From contig NC_087074.1 in NCBI RefSeq assembly GCF_026151205.1, positions 19,326,740 through 19,390,739 of the forward strand: a DNA stretch of 64,000 nucleotides, written 5' to 3'. This stretch comes from Bolinopsis microptera. Lineage: Eukaryota; Ctenophora; Tentaculata; Lobata; Bolinopsidae. Below the pieces are notes generated by a model. That model was not told the origin of the DNA and made no database searches. It worked only from the letters and a program-made list of their open reading frames with translations. This document shows, piece by piece, positions 49,501 to 60,198 of this stretch. The position numbers were made by a program, and so were the translations under genes. The first letter of the stretch is position 1. Every line of letters begins with the position of its first letter.

Positions 49501-52500
49501 ACTATGCTAGTAGTGGTCCCAGGCTTGCGACTGGAATTGCGGTGTTAAATCGATTTAATGGTATACCAACGATCCACCTCCCACTTGTTGTTTGGTACTT
49601 AGCATTAATAGTGTTAGCTGTAGCCATTTATAGCAAGAATCTTAAAACTAAAGGGGATGACAAGGAAAAGAGGAAGGAAAAAGAATAACGGAACAAACAA
49701 TTAATTAAAGTATTTACAGGAGCATTAGTTATTGTAATTACAAGCTTCAATAATAAATCACTGCTAAAATGTACTAATCTTTGTATTCTAAATGGGGAAA
49801 AGAAGAAACATTGTCAGTCAGTCGAGAATATTGTCAGTCAGGCTATATGGCAGCTTTGTAGATGTTGTGACAATGCTAGTAGTGGTCCCAGGCTTGCGAC
49901 TGGAATTGCGGTGTTAAATCGATTTAATGGTATACCAACGATCCACCTCCCACTTGTTGTTTGGTACTTAGCATTAATAGTGTTAGCTGTAGCCATTTAT
50001 AGCAAGAATCTTAAAACTAAAGGGGATGACAAGGAAAAGAGGAAGGAAAAAGAAAAACGGGACATACAATTAATTAAAGTATTTATAGGAGCATTAGATA
50101 TTGTAATTACAAGCTTCAATAATAAATCACTGACTAAAACTTCTAATTAAAATGACACTTGGTACGCTCGCCCATTTTCACTGGTCAGTCTGAACTTCGG
50201 TTTAGCACGTTGTACACTTATTCACCTAAGTTTCAGAATTTGTTCAGTTTAGCAGAGTTAGTACCCGTGTTTCCATAAATCAAAAGATATCAGGGAGTTC
50301 TTTAATAATGTTACGGTCATCTAGAATACCGAACTTCCTGAAAACGTTATCATATTTCCTCAGACAACGTTTAATGCCTTTATTCAGTCTATCACGGCTA
50401 TATCCTCTATCAATTAGAATTTTGAATATTTTGTGAAGATGGGAGGTAAAGATATCCAATCTAGTGCAAACATTACCATATCTAAGAACTTGACTTGAAA
50501 AAACGTTGTAGCCAACCTCGGTTGGGATGTTACTGTGAGGAAATGTAAGGGATACAACATGAAAATTAAAATCATCAGTTTTGTTATACACTGATATTTC
50601 TAGTCCTTCTGTGGAAATATTAATATTTAAATCAAGGTAGTTAATGATTTTATTATTGGAACCAGCTCGCTCCATCTCCAATGAATTAGGATAAATATCT
50701 TTAATCAATTTATGAAAGTAAAGGTAGTTAATAATAGATAAATCGTCAACATATCGTTTATTATTGGATAATATCTTTGCTAAAGTTATATGCTACTTAT
50801 TGATAACAATCCGTTCATATTTAAGGATTGAACGATTAACACCTAACAAGTAACACCTAAATTAACTGGTCTAACACCTGACACCTGCAGATATCAGATG
50901 AGGAGTCAGAATATGCGCGTTACCGTGAGAACCCCAAAGTAGCCTCAATGTCTGACGTGCTACCCATTAAGACACGTGACAGTATCAAACTGTTCACCCA
51001 AGACGAGGATTACCTGGATTACATACAGAGCTGTTTGGAGAAGAGAAGCCGGAGGAAAGCTAGTAAACTTGGGAGAGGTTACGCTGGAAAAACAGCTTCT
51101 GAACCTAATGTTTTAGAGGTACTGTTAACGTCTTAAGGGGGGGGGGGGGGGGGGGTTCACCCTGATTTTTTTGTGAAACTTAGTTTCGAGATAGCAGTTG
51201 ACCAACCAACTAACACCGGTGACCAAACTTTTGAGGGGGTCCCGGACCCCAACCGCCAAACGGTGCCCGCGGGGCAGCCACGCCCATATTTGGTCCAAAT
51301 TAGGCCCAATTTAGCCAAATACCCTGAACATGCCCAAAACCCAGATTTTAGGTGCTGTACTTGTAGCTATTGGTCCCCTAAACTCGTATATGAATTTTCA
51401 TCAAGATTGGACAAAAAATGACTGAGTTATGAGCCAAAAACCATATGACCATATTTGGGCATACGCACCAAATTTGATCGATTTTGGCCCATAAATTGGT
51501 CAAATATCAATATTTTTGAATGAAACCAACTTTATATGGAAGGTAAGCCTATACTACACATTCTCTATGATTATCAGCTCAATATCTACCTAACTGTGGA
51601 TTCTGTGTTCAAATAGTTGCAAAAAAAGAACCAAATCGCCCATATCTCAGTTCGCGATATTTGCAAAACTGTCTTCGCTCAAAACAATAGAACTCAATAG
51701 GGTTTCAATATGTTTTTATGAAATTTTCAAAATCGACGTAGAATCGCCTCATGACCTTAAGTTTTGTATTAGAATTTTGAGTTAGGCCTTTAAAAAAATT
51801 TGGCGGCCAAATTCTGAAAAATGCCCGGCAAATTTCAGAATTTGGCCGCCAAATTTTTTTGAAGGCCTAACTCAAAATTCTAATACAAAACTTAAGGTCA
51901 TGAGGCGATTCTACGTTGATTCTGAAAATTTCATGAAAAAATATTGAAACCCTATTGAGTTCTATTGTTTTGAGCGAAGTCAGTTTTGCAAATATCGCGA
52001 ACTGAGATATGGGCGATTTTGTTCATTTTTTGCGATTATTTGAATACAGAATCCACAGTTAGGTAGATATTGAGCTGATAATCATAGAGAATGTGTAGTT
52101 TAGGCTTACCTTTCATATTAAGTTGGTTTCATTCAAAAATATTGATATTTGACCTATTTATGGGCCAAAATCGATCAAATTTAGTGCGTATGCCCAAATA
52201 TGGGCATATAGTTTTTAGCTCATAACTCAGTCATTTGTTGTCCAATCTTGATTAAAATTCATATACGAGTTCAGGGGACCACTAGCTACAAGTAGAGCAC
52301 CTAAAACCTGGGTTTTGGGCATGTTCAGGGTATTTGGCTAAATTGGGCCTGATTTGGACCAAATATGGGCGTGGCTGCCCCGCGGGCACCGTTTGGCGGT
52401 TGGGGTCCGGGACCCCCTCAAAAGTTCGGTCACCGGTCCTAGTTTGTTGGTCAACTGCTATCTCGAAACCAAGTTTCACAAAAAATTCAGGGTGAACCCC

Positions 52501-54138
52501 CCCCTTAAGTTAGAAGTTTAGAGATACTCACATCTTAAATTAGACATTTTATGGGATTCTTAATTGGAAGTAAATCTAATTAACAGATTTAAGTAGAGTG
52601 ACTGACGAATGTTAGCCGTAAAAGCCAAGACTTTTTACCATAACATAAATCTCCGAAAGTTGTAAGACCTTTCAATGCGTTGCCACATCAAAGGTTATAT
52701 AGGCTATATATAATAGAGCACCTTCACCTTGACTTTGTGACAGCTATCATGAGCTGTTGACAACTAGGAGTTTCTAAATCCAATTTATTGTGTGATCTTT
52801 ATGATAAAAAGCTGCTTTTGACCAGCAACAGTGCCTATTTTACTAAAAACAAATCATAAACCCTGAACAGATACCATACATTCATACCAGTGTGTTATAA
52901 ACAAGTTGAAACAAGTTTACTATTTGCACAGATAAGCAAGAAGACGAGATTAGTGTGTTATAAACAAGTTTACTATTTGCACAGATAAGCAAGAAGACGA
53001 GATTAGTGTGTTATAAACAAGTTTACTATTTGCACAGATAAGCAAGAAGACGAGATTACCAGTGTGTTATAAACAAGTTTACTATTTGCACAGATAAGCA
53101 AGAAGACGAGATTAGTGTGTTATAAACAAGTTTACTATTTGCACAGATAAGCAAGAAGACGAGATTAGTGTGTTATAAACAAGTTTACTATTTGCACAGA
53201 TAAGCAAGAAGACGAGATTAGTGTGTTATAAACAAGTTTACTATTTGCACAGATAAGCAAGAAGACGAGATTACCAGTGTGTTATAATCAAGTTTACTAT
53301 TTGCACAGATAAGCAAGAAGACGAGATTAGTGTGTTATAAACAAGTTTACTATTTGCACAGATAAGCAAGAAGACGAGATTAGTGTGTTATAAACAAGTT
53401 TACTATTTGCACAGATAAGCAAGAAGACGAGATTAGTGTGTTATAAACAAGTTTACTATTTGCACAGATAAGCAAGAAGACGAGATTAGTGTGTTATAAA
53501 CAAGTTTACTATTTGCACAGATAAGCAAGAAGACGAGATTAGTGTGTTATAATCAAGTTTACTATTTGCACAGATAAGCAAGAAGACGAGATTAGTGTGT
53601 TATAAACAAGTTTACTATTTGCACAGATAAGCAAGAAGACGAGATTAGTGTGCTATAAACAAGTTTACTATTTGCACAGATAAGCAAGAAGACGAGATTA
53701 GTGACTCCCCGGTTCCCTGGCGAGGGTAGTGAGTATGTAGCCAGTGATGATTCTCACACGCGCATCGTACGTGCCTTTAGTGAACCCTCTAAGTGTGACG
53801 AATTTGATAGTCAGGTAAGTTCAAAATGATTATTCGAGGTGTTCAAACCAGTACAAATCCTCCTTGTGGCCAAGAATGACGTTTTTCTTGTATCAAATAT
53901 ACTAAATACTATAATATATTAAATATACAGACAACTTAGAAACCCTTCTCAGTGATTACTTAGTACTTAAAGAGGAAATTATTTCATCCCCTCGTAAATG
54001 ATCGACTTTAACGAATCAATTCTGGTTCAGGAGTACCTGATGGCTCGCAGTGACTTGAGCAATGTTTCCAGCGACCTGAGCAGTACTGAGAATCTTCTGG
54101 ACTCAACTGACGACGCCTCCTTCCCCGACACGGACGAG
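46558..54138 (+). CDS. C1-RhoGAP protein, ARHGAP29/ARHGAP45/GMIP-like (8 exons seen, both ends open)
   Basis: Exons 46558-46758, 47236-47349, 47569-47706, 47903-48094, 48244-48396, 50891-51118, 53680-53814 and 54031-54138 are all in phase 0 with lengths divisible by three (423 codons). Exon 1 is a C1 zinc-binding domain (HLFRRSRAPVRCRACENYVY, then CQKC, CHRKC and a final Cys). Exon 2 has FGVDF, typical of the C1-to-GAP link in this family. Exons 3-5 are the RhoGAP domain: GIYRVAGAKSKM with the arginine finger, LVSSVLKLYLRQLPEPLL, FTLRFIVEHLNRI and NLGIVFGPTLIRP with the conserved Asn. Exons 6-8 are an acidic/Ser-rich tail. The protein would switch off Rho-type GTPases at membranes or the cytoskeleton. 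The 5' part and the stop codon are not visible. Confidence 0.85.
49393..50150 (+). repeat. 370-bp tandem duplication with a small membrane-protein frame
   Basis: Copies start at 49393 and 49763. The first encodes 88 residues (49422-49688) beginning MGKKKQHCQSVEKIV, with one hydrophobic segment LPLVVWYLALIVLAVAIY and a Lys/Glu-rich end. In the second copy a one-base loss after the ATG shifts the frame, so only the part from 49911 stays open, running on to 50150. It may be part of the retroelement beside it. Function unknown. Confidence 0.65.
50280..50775 (-). pseudogene. Reverse transcriptase fragment (YVDD)
   Basis: On the minus strand the frame near 50770 reads RYVDDLSIINYLYF, then IYPNSLEMERA, YLDLNINIS, YNKTDDFNF, PHSNIP, SQVLRYGNVCTRL and KRCLRKY before the stop at 50280. 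YVDD and the following conserved blocks are typical of a family of invertebrate retroelement reverse transcriptases. I cannot assign it to a named clade. It is truncated at the N-terminal side. Confidence 0.65.
51133..52508. mobile_element. Large TTAA foldback element with G-run ends
   Basis: TTAA at 51133-51136 and 52505-52508 bound two inverted arms of about 680 bp that meet near 51835 almost without a loop. The left terminus is a run of 19 G (51137-51155), but the right is only 8 C. It inserted 14 bases past the donor of the RhoGAP exon ending at 51118. No coding capacity. Confidence 0.88.
52890..53703 (+). repeat. 53-bp minisatellite spanning a 3' splice site, 15 units
   Basis: Each unit has 29 bases of intron end (TGTTATAAAC through TACTATTTGCACAG) and 24 bases of exon start (ATAAGCAAGAAGACGAGATT + AGTG). 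Two units have two extra bases (GATTACCAGTG). Only the last unit is followed by the rest of the RhoGAP exon 53680-53814. Fifteen equal acceptors therefore precede it. Since 53 is not a multiple of three, splicing to an upstream copy soon meets a stop. Confidence 0.9.
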
Positions 54139-55217
54139 GTCAGTACTATTATATGTGTAATAATTTGATATAATTTGATGTATTATATTATACAATATAT
54201 AATATACACTATATACATATATTATGTATAACGTTTCTCCATTTTAATTTGATACACTCATTTTAATCAACTTAAACATATATTATCTATACTATAATTT
54301 AAACTTGACGAAATTTCCCCGGCAACGGGGACATAGAAGAAAAAACACCGAAAATCGACCTCAAAATGACCCTCTGGTGATGCCAAACCCAGCTCGCAAA
54401 TGGAGTTGAAACCTCGCCATTTTTAGCAGGGTTGTAGAAAAAGGATAGGAATAGGCTATAGCATTCTTAGAATTTTGATTTAGGCTTTAGATTTTTCATA
54501 ATTAACGTCGGAAGTGAGGTAAAATAACCGTTAGAAAAATGGTGTTATTTTAGCAAAGGTTTATTGCGCTGTTGCGTAGCAACGATAAAAATGCACGTGC
54601 GCGAGCAACCACAGATTAACAACGCGCGTTGTTATGCTGTAAGCTACGTCATAATTTCAAAACTAGCTCACATTTACGCTCACGCTATGACTTATATTCA
54701 TAACTTTGGTTGTGATTGGTATTTTTTGATGCGGTAAAAAGTATCGTTTTGGGAATCCGAATACTAACAACGCTGTCGCCATTGTTAAATAAATTCCATT
54801 ATGTCTACAGTATAACAGAGCTATATGATGAAGAGAAATTAAAACATAACTGATTTTTAAAATTTCCTCGAACAAAGCTTTCGACTAGCGGGTTTCTAGT
54901 ATATAATAATGCCTGGTGTTCACTAACAACACACTGGCTCCTTGGTGCGCTGTCAGAAGACATATTGCTGCACGGTGCACCTCAAATTAGTAACGTGTAT
55001 AGTAGTTACTAGGCGTTACTAGGCGTTACGTAGCACTTAGCTTTATTTGTGCCATAAATAACTTATTTCAAGTTCTCAGGCTCATAATATTACAAAAGTA
55101 ATACAACATACTAACAGTAATATCATATATACATTACACATAACAAGTTTTTACTAAGACTGCTTGTTTATGAGATCCTGGAGAGGTTCGCTGTTTATCA
55201 GTCTCATGATCAGATAA
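54139..55217. other. No gene seen
   Basis: AT-rich sequence with TA-dinucleotide runs near 54180-54230. Further RhoGAP exons were expected but none could be supported. Confidence 0.4.
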
Positions 55218-55350
55218 TGATTCCAGGGATAATATCCGGTAGTACTTAGTAAAAACTAGGTACCTGACAAGTGAAACTTGCGTTTCCTCCTAAACAGTAG
55301 TTTCACTTGTCCTACCTAGTCTCTACTACCGGATATTATCCCTGGAATCA
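55218..55350. repeat. Long hairpin (~133 bp)
   Basis: TGATTCCAGGGATAATATCC...GGTAGTA at 55218 is inverted at 55350. An inner pair (GACAAGTGAAACT / AGTTTCACTTGTC) closes around a small loop. It looks like a compact foldback repeat. Confidence 0.75.
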
Positions 55351-56098
55351 ATGCTTGTTTACATGAGAAGTTGTCTACATACTCCTCAGTTCATCACGTA
55401 TATTAGATTTACAAAGCATACTGGAGAGTTGAGATCTTTTACCAACACCTCAAACTGTACTTTTTTTAGTGGGTTCTAAGGTTTTGTCACTGCCTTCTCA
55501 GTACTTACAGCTCAGGTTATTGAACTCAGGGAAACATAAGTATCTAAATTTGTATGGTTTCTCAGTCTTCAGACGGCTGACCATACTTTCTATTCTGGGT
55601 TCGATAAAGCACTCCTTTTCTAAATAACTCTTCAACTTATTTCTTTCTTCACCATGAATGATGAAGTGTACCAGAATTTCTACAGTTTAAGTTGACATTC
55701 TCCAGATTTTCCCGAGCAGAGGCACTAGGCTGACTAGGGAGAGGAATTTATAGATCTATAATTATGTCGGGGGATCATACCCTTAGAACCGTACGTTGGG
55801 GGGGGGTCATATTTTCTTCCAAAACACAGTTAGTACATGGTACATTTCCCAGAAAAACAGTTAGTAGTTAGTACATGGTACTAAGGGGGGTGTCCAACCC
55901 CAAAAAAACCCATTTTACCTCAAATTTTAATTTTGGGAATGGTTTTTTGGGTTTTAATGGTTTTTTTAGTTTCTTTTTGGGTTTTTTGAATTTTTTCCTG
56001 TTTTTCAGTTTTTGTAACTTTTTATCTAATTCGACTACATTGAAAACAAAACCATTACTAAATAGTGGTTATAATTTGTCCATTTCCCAATGTTTAAT
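55351..56098. other. No gene seen; AGTTAGTAC repeats flank the Merlin insertion
   Basis: CAGTTAGTAC followed by G- or C-rich stretches occurs at about 55830-55890. Related phrases occur at about 58635-58735, on the other side of the Merlin element, so that element landed inside an older repeat. A T-rich stretch at 55910-56030 gives a spurious open frame. Confidence 0.45.
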
Positions 56099-56453
56099 GA
56101 GCTGTTGGCAGTATCGAGATAGCCCGACCACGGTCCGCGGACCATGGTCCGCGGACCACTGTCTGCGGACCGTGGTCCGCGGACCACTGTCATATTACTG
56201 TATAATAACAGTATCCCCTGAATCAAGCAGGGTTCACATCATCCCCTGAGTCAAGCAGGGTTCACATCATCCCCTGAGTCAAGCAGGGTTCACATCATCG
56301 CACGCGAATTCCAATCAGCGGTGGTGTCAAGGCTTATTAAACGATTAAGCAACCTTACGAGATCAGTTCACATCATGCAATATATAAAGAATAACTATTA
56401 TCAGACTGCATCAATCATTTCTATCATCAACTCCTTCTTGAACAACTACAACT

Positions 56454-56933
56454 ATGGTCTCAGAGAAAACGAAACGGATGAACTCAGCCCTACCCTGCGA
56501 CCCTATCTGCAAACCTATCTCACCTCTCGACAAGTGGACTCAAGCTGGTAAAACCCTCATCGTCTCCAGAGCCAACCCAAGCTTCTGCGTTTTCTGCAAC
56601 AAGAGGCATGCTGGTATATCATGCGCTGCTCATGACCCTGTAGCATCTTCTGATGCCGGAGGTCTTGCTAACTCCTCTGCTCATGCTCCTCGTGTCCGCT
56701 CCAAATGTAACAACTGCGTTGTTATGAATGTCCACCGAGAATCTTCAGTCCTCGATGGGATCCTACATTCTACTACAAAAAAGATAACAAAGCTTTGTCC
56801 TGAGCATCAACTCCCGGACTCCATTCCACCAACTCCTCAAGACACGATAGATAGAGACAACGCTGAACCCTTCACTAGCCCAAGGATCACAAAGATCACA
56901 TCTCCGCTATATGGCGGAGATGAAGATCATTGA
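56454..56933 (+). CDS. Unknown protein with CCHC-like knuckle inside the Merlin element
   Basis: The frame of 159 codons starts MVSEKTKRMNSALP. It has Cys-rich motifs FCVFCNKRHAGISC (C-x2-C-x3-H-x4-C, a zinc-knuckle-like spacing), KCNNCVV and CPEH, then an acidic/Pro-rich end. It lies between the left TIR and the transposase gene, convergent with the transposase. A second frame (56920) overlaps its last 14 bases. No known Merlin protein of this kind comes to mind. It could be a captured gene or an exon. Confidence 0.5.
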   Translation: MVSEKTKRMNSALPCDPICKPISPLDKWTQAGKTLIVSRANPSFCVFCNKRHAGISCAAHDPVASSDAGGLANSSAHAPRVRSKCNNCVVMNVHRESSVLDGILHSTTKKITKLCPEHQLPDSIPPTPQDTIDRDNAEPFTSPRITKITSPLYGGDEDH

Positions 56934-57087
56934 CCCATCCCACTACTACTACCTACAACAACAGTTCGCAGATACAGCCAAGCTGTCCTCCGAGTGCAAA
57001 CTTTGCCTCTCCGAAGAAGAAAGAGAATACGGCCGGGCTGCACAACAGTTGAGAGCAGACAAGAAGATCCTACCTGACCGATTTTAG
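56920..57087 (+). CDS. Small frame overlapping the CCHC-like frame
   Basis: The frame of 55 codons starts ATGAAGATCATTGACCC in another frame from its upstream neighbour, with a 14-base overlap. It encodes SSECKLCLSEEEREYGRAA and ends ILPDRF. The C-x2-C and even composition suggest it continues the upstream protein through a frameshift or splice. It may also be the decayed end of one gene. Confidence 0.4.
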   Translation: MKIIDPSHYYYLQQQFADTAKLSSECKLCLSEEEREYGRAAQQLRADKKILPDRF

Positions 57088-57249
57088 TAAATTAGTAAAT
57101 TGACCGATTTTTATAAAATGTATATATTAGTAAATTACTTGTATGTTTAGTTAAACTTATTATTAAAATCTAATAACTACTATTCATTTATTGAAAACAA
57201 ACTTGTTAAATACGAATACAATAAATTATCTTCACACAGTCAAAACGGA

Positions 57250-58214
57250 AATGTAAGCATTGAAACAATTTACAATCTGATCTGGTCCTCCTGTGGCATT
57301 AAACCGACGCTTAAACATGAAATCAATCAATGACAGCTCCAAGTTTCTAGTCCCTAACACCGACTTCTTGACGTGATACTAGAGGCCTTCCTGCGTGTTG
57401 GTGTGAATTCCTGTTAAGGGAACATGTATGTGTGGTTGACTGTACCATGCGTGTACCCCTCCGCTGTTAGCGTGTTGTAAGCTCCCCACTCGTCTGTGTA
57501 GATGATAGACCCAGGAAGAATCCACCGCCGGATGAGAGGGAGGAGAGTAGTTGCTCCACGTTTGTTGTTCGGACAAGGGAGGAGGAAGCATTGTCCTGTG
57601 TTTCGGTCAACTCCACCAAGTACCCACATACCCTCTCTGTATCCACCTTTGTTGTATTTTCTCTTTCCGAACTTAGCTTCGTCTAATTCGACAATTACTC
57701 CAGGACCACCAAGAGGACAAGGGTTTGCAAGCAGCCAATCAGCGATTCGAGTGTGGATGAATATCTTCCAGTCAGACACCGCGTTTTCAGAAAGTCCAGT
57801 CATCTGTGATACCGCAATGCCAGCTAGTCCTTTTATACTCAAACAGAACAGCAGTTGTATGAAGGTCTTGAGAGCGAGCTTCTGTCCAGAGAGGATGCTG
57901 TCTGTTCTAATATTCTTGTACTTCTTGCAGGGGGAACAGCGCCATATCAGTCCATCTGGAGACTTCGAGGACGAGCAGGGAACCAGGGACATAGATGCAT
58001 TACACCCAGGACAGGACATGGAGCTCTTTAGGAGGTTTTTCTGGAATAGGAAGTCTCGAGCATTCTCTAGGGAGGCGGTGGGTCCATTAATTTCGTCCAT
58101 TAGACAGAAGAGTACCATGTCAGGAATTGGAATAGTTGTTGTTGTTGATGATGGCAACTGATAATACTTCACCAAAAACGAACGAATTATATACCACATT
58201 TTAATCGTAATCAT
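57250..58214 (-). pseudogene. Merlin/ISXO2-like DDE transposase, two lesions
   Basis: The frame starts at 58214 or at a nearby downstream ATG. It has a zinc-ribbon-like region (SCPGC ... WRCSPC), a helix-turn-helix-like GLAGIAVSQMTGLSENAVSDW, then the catalytic core: VELDEAKFGKRKYNKG (first Asp), IIYTDEWGAYNTL (second Asp) and HTNTQEGL (catalytic Glu). The frame shifts near 57430 between VNH and the VPLTGIHTNT segment, and a TAG replaces the expected Trp codon after EGL at about 57386. Homology continues (YHVKKSVLG, FMFKRRF) to about 57250. Known Merlin proteins cut and paste DNA. This copy is probably inactive but recent, with few lesions. Confidence 0.88.
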
Positions 58215-58592
58215 TTATTTCATTGAGCAATCAATATTATTCGTAACTAATTATATCCGAGAGACCACATTTGAATCGTAATCAATAGTTTGATCCAGTA
58301 ATTTACTACGCTACAATTAATTATGCTAGTCGTAACTAATTGCATCCAAGATACAGTAATTTACTACGCTACAATTAATTATGCTAGTCGTAACTAATTG
58401 CATCCAAGATACCATACATACCATTCATATGATGTGGTAACCAATCAACTACTCACAAACACCTGTTGCTTGATTCAGGGGATACTGTTATTATACAGTA
58501 ATATGATCTGGTAGACAGTGGTCCGCGGACCACGGTCCGCAGACAGTGGTCCGCGGACCGTGGTCGGGCTATCTCGATACTGCCGAGCTGTT

Positions 58593-59200
58593 TAAAGCAA
58601 TTTATGAGTGGGTATCTTATTTCATATACCAAGACACAGTTAGTACCGTGATTTCTCAACAGTTAGTACCACAAAAGCCGGCAAAAGGGGGTGGGTGTCT
58701 TAATTATTATCTGAAAAAACAGTTAGTACCGCGAAGGGGTGGGTGGGTCTTTTGACAAAATTCTAAAATTACACTTAGTCGTCGTCACGTACAGAACTAA
58801 GTACCTGATCCCCCCCCCCCCCCCCCCCCCCCCATTGCCGACTATTAGCACCTGTCATGTACTGCGCATGCTAAAATTACACTTAGTCGACGTCACGTAC
58901 AGAACTTAGTACCTGATCCTCCCCCCCCCCCCCCCCCCCAATTATGTTACTATTTATCGATCTTGGTTACTATTTTACCGATTATGTTACTATTTATCGA
59001 CCTTGGTACTCGAGAGTTGATGCATTGAATAGTCTACACTCTAGTTCTACAGCATTTAAATTCAGAAAATAACTTAAATATAGTTTTTAATAAACACAAT
59101 AAGGAGATATAGAAACGCTTCGTTAGTGCTAAGTAGATGACAGGTCGCCACATTGCCGACTATTAGCACCTGTCATGTACTGCGCATGCTAAAGCTAAAG
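58593..59200. repeat. Local repeats with poly-C tracts
   Basis: ACACTTAGTCGTCGTCACGT with GTACCTGATC followed by long C runs occurs at about 58767-58832 and 58876-58938. GCCGACTATTAGCACCTGTC occurs at about 58838 and 59156. The poly-C tracts are 20-23 bases long. No gene seen. Confidence 0.7.
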
Positions 59201-59204
59201 GGCG

Positions 59205-60198
59205 TAGCCAGGGGTCTTGTAAGAGGTTGGGCACTCTGCCAACTAAGTGGGCCAGGTCCGACTAGGGGTCTTGTAAGAGATTGGGCACTCTGCCAACTAA
59301 GTGGGCCAGGTCCGATCAGGGGTGTTGTAAGAGGTTGGGCACTCTGCCAACTAAGTGGGCCAGGTCCGACCAGGGGTGTTGTAAGAGGTTGGGCACTCTG
59401 CCAACTAAGTGGGCCAGGTCCGACCAGGGGTGTTGTAAGAGGTTGGGCACTCTGCCAACTAAGTGGGCCAGGTCCGACCAGGGGTCTTGTAAGAGGTTGG
59501 GCACTCTGCCAACTAAGTGGGCCAGGTCCGACCAGGGGTCTTGTAAGAGGTTGGGCACTCTGCCAACTAAGTGGGCCAGGTCCGACCAGGGGTGTTGTAA
59601 GAGGTTGGGCACTCTGCCAACTAAGTGGGCCAGGTCCGACCAGGGGTGTTGTAAGAGGTTGGGCACTCTGCCAACTATGTGGGCCAGGTCCGACCAGGGG
59701 TGTTGTAAGAGGTTGGGCACTCTGCCAACTAAGTGGGCCAGGTCCGACCAGGGGTGTTGTAAGAGGTTGGGCACTCTGCCAACTAAGTGGGCCAGGTCCG
59801 ACCAGGGGTGTTGTAAGAGGTTGGGCACTCTGCCAACTAAGTGGGCCAGGTCCGACCAGGGGTGTTGTAAGAGGTTGGGCACTCTGCCAACTAAGTGGAC
59901 CAGGTCCGACCAGGGGTGTTGTAAGAGGTTGGGCACTCTGCCAACTAAGTGGGCCAGGTCCGACCAGGGGTGTTGTAAGAGGTTGGGCACTCTGCCAACT
60001 AAGTGGGCCAGGTCCGACCAGGGGTGTTGTAAGAGGTTGGGCACTCTGCCAACTAAGTGGGCCAGGTCCGACCAGGGGTGTTGTAAGAGGTTGGGCACTC
60101 TGCCAACTAAGTGGGCCAGGTCCGACCAGGGGTATTGTAAGAGGTTGGGCACTCTGCCAACTAAGTGGGCCAGGTCCGACCAGGGGTGTTGTAAGAGG
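59205..60198. repeat. 54-bp minisatellite, ~18 units
   Basis: The unit reads GGGGTGTTGTAAGAGGTTGG, GCACTCTGCCAACTAAGTGG, GCCAGGTCCGACCA, with few substitutions. Because 54 is a multiple of three and the unit lacks stops in several frames on both strands, long repetitive open frames appear. None has other support as protein. The array lies between the Merlin and MULE elements. Confidence 0.92.

Larger units (their letters stand above)
48397..50890. other. Long RhoGAP intron with repeat insertions
   Basis: Besides the duplicated small frame and reverse transcriptase fragment listed separately, it holds a small inverted repeat at about 49012-49120 (GGCCATAAAC inverted) and a C-rich tract at 48559. 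Confidence 0.6.
56107..58584. mobile_element. Merlin (ISXO2/IS1016-type) DNA transposon, 8-bp TSD
   Basis: The inverted ends start GGCAGTATCGAGATAGCCC, flanked by GAGCTGTT at 56099-56106 and 58585-58592. Just inside both ends lie tandem palindromes GGTCCGCGGACC separated by ACGG/ACTGTC-like spacers, followed by TATTACTGTATAATAACAG. Inside are a transposase gene on the minus strand and two overlapping small frames on the plus strand. An 8-9 bp duplication and GG-starting ends are typical of Merlin. At 56213-56300 a 29-bp unit (CCCTGAGTCAAGCAGGGTTC) repeats three times. Confidence 0.9.

Noticed and set aside
52890-53703. Possible CRISPR array
   Set aside because: Units are contiguous with no unique spacers, and the locus is a eukaryotic intron/exon boundary.
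55875-56249. Phe/Gly-rich open frame on the plus strand
   Set aside because: It runs through a T-rich low-complexity stretch and into the Merlin palindromes.
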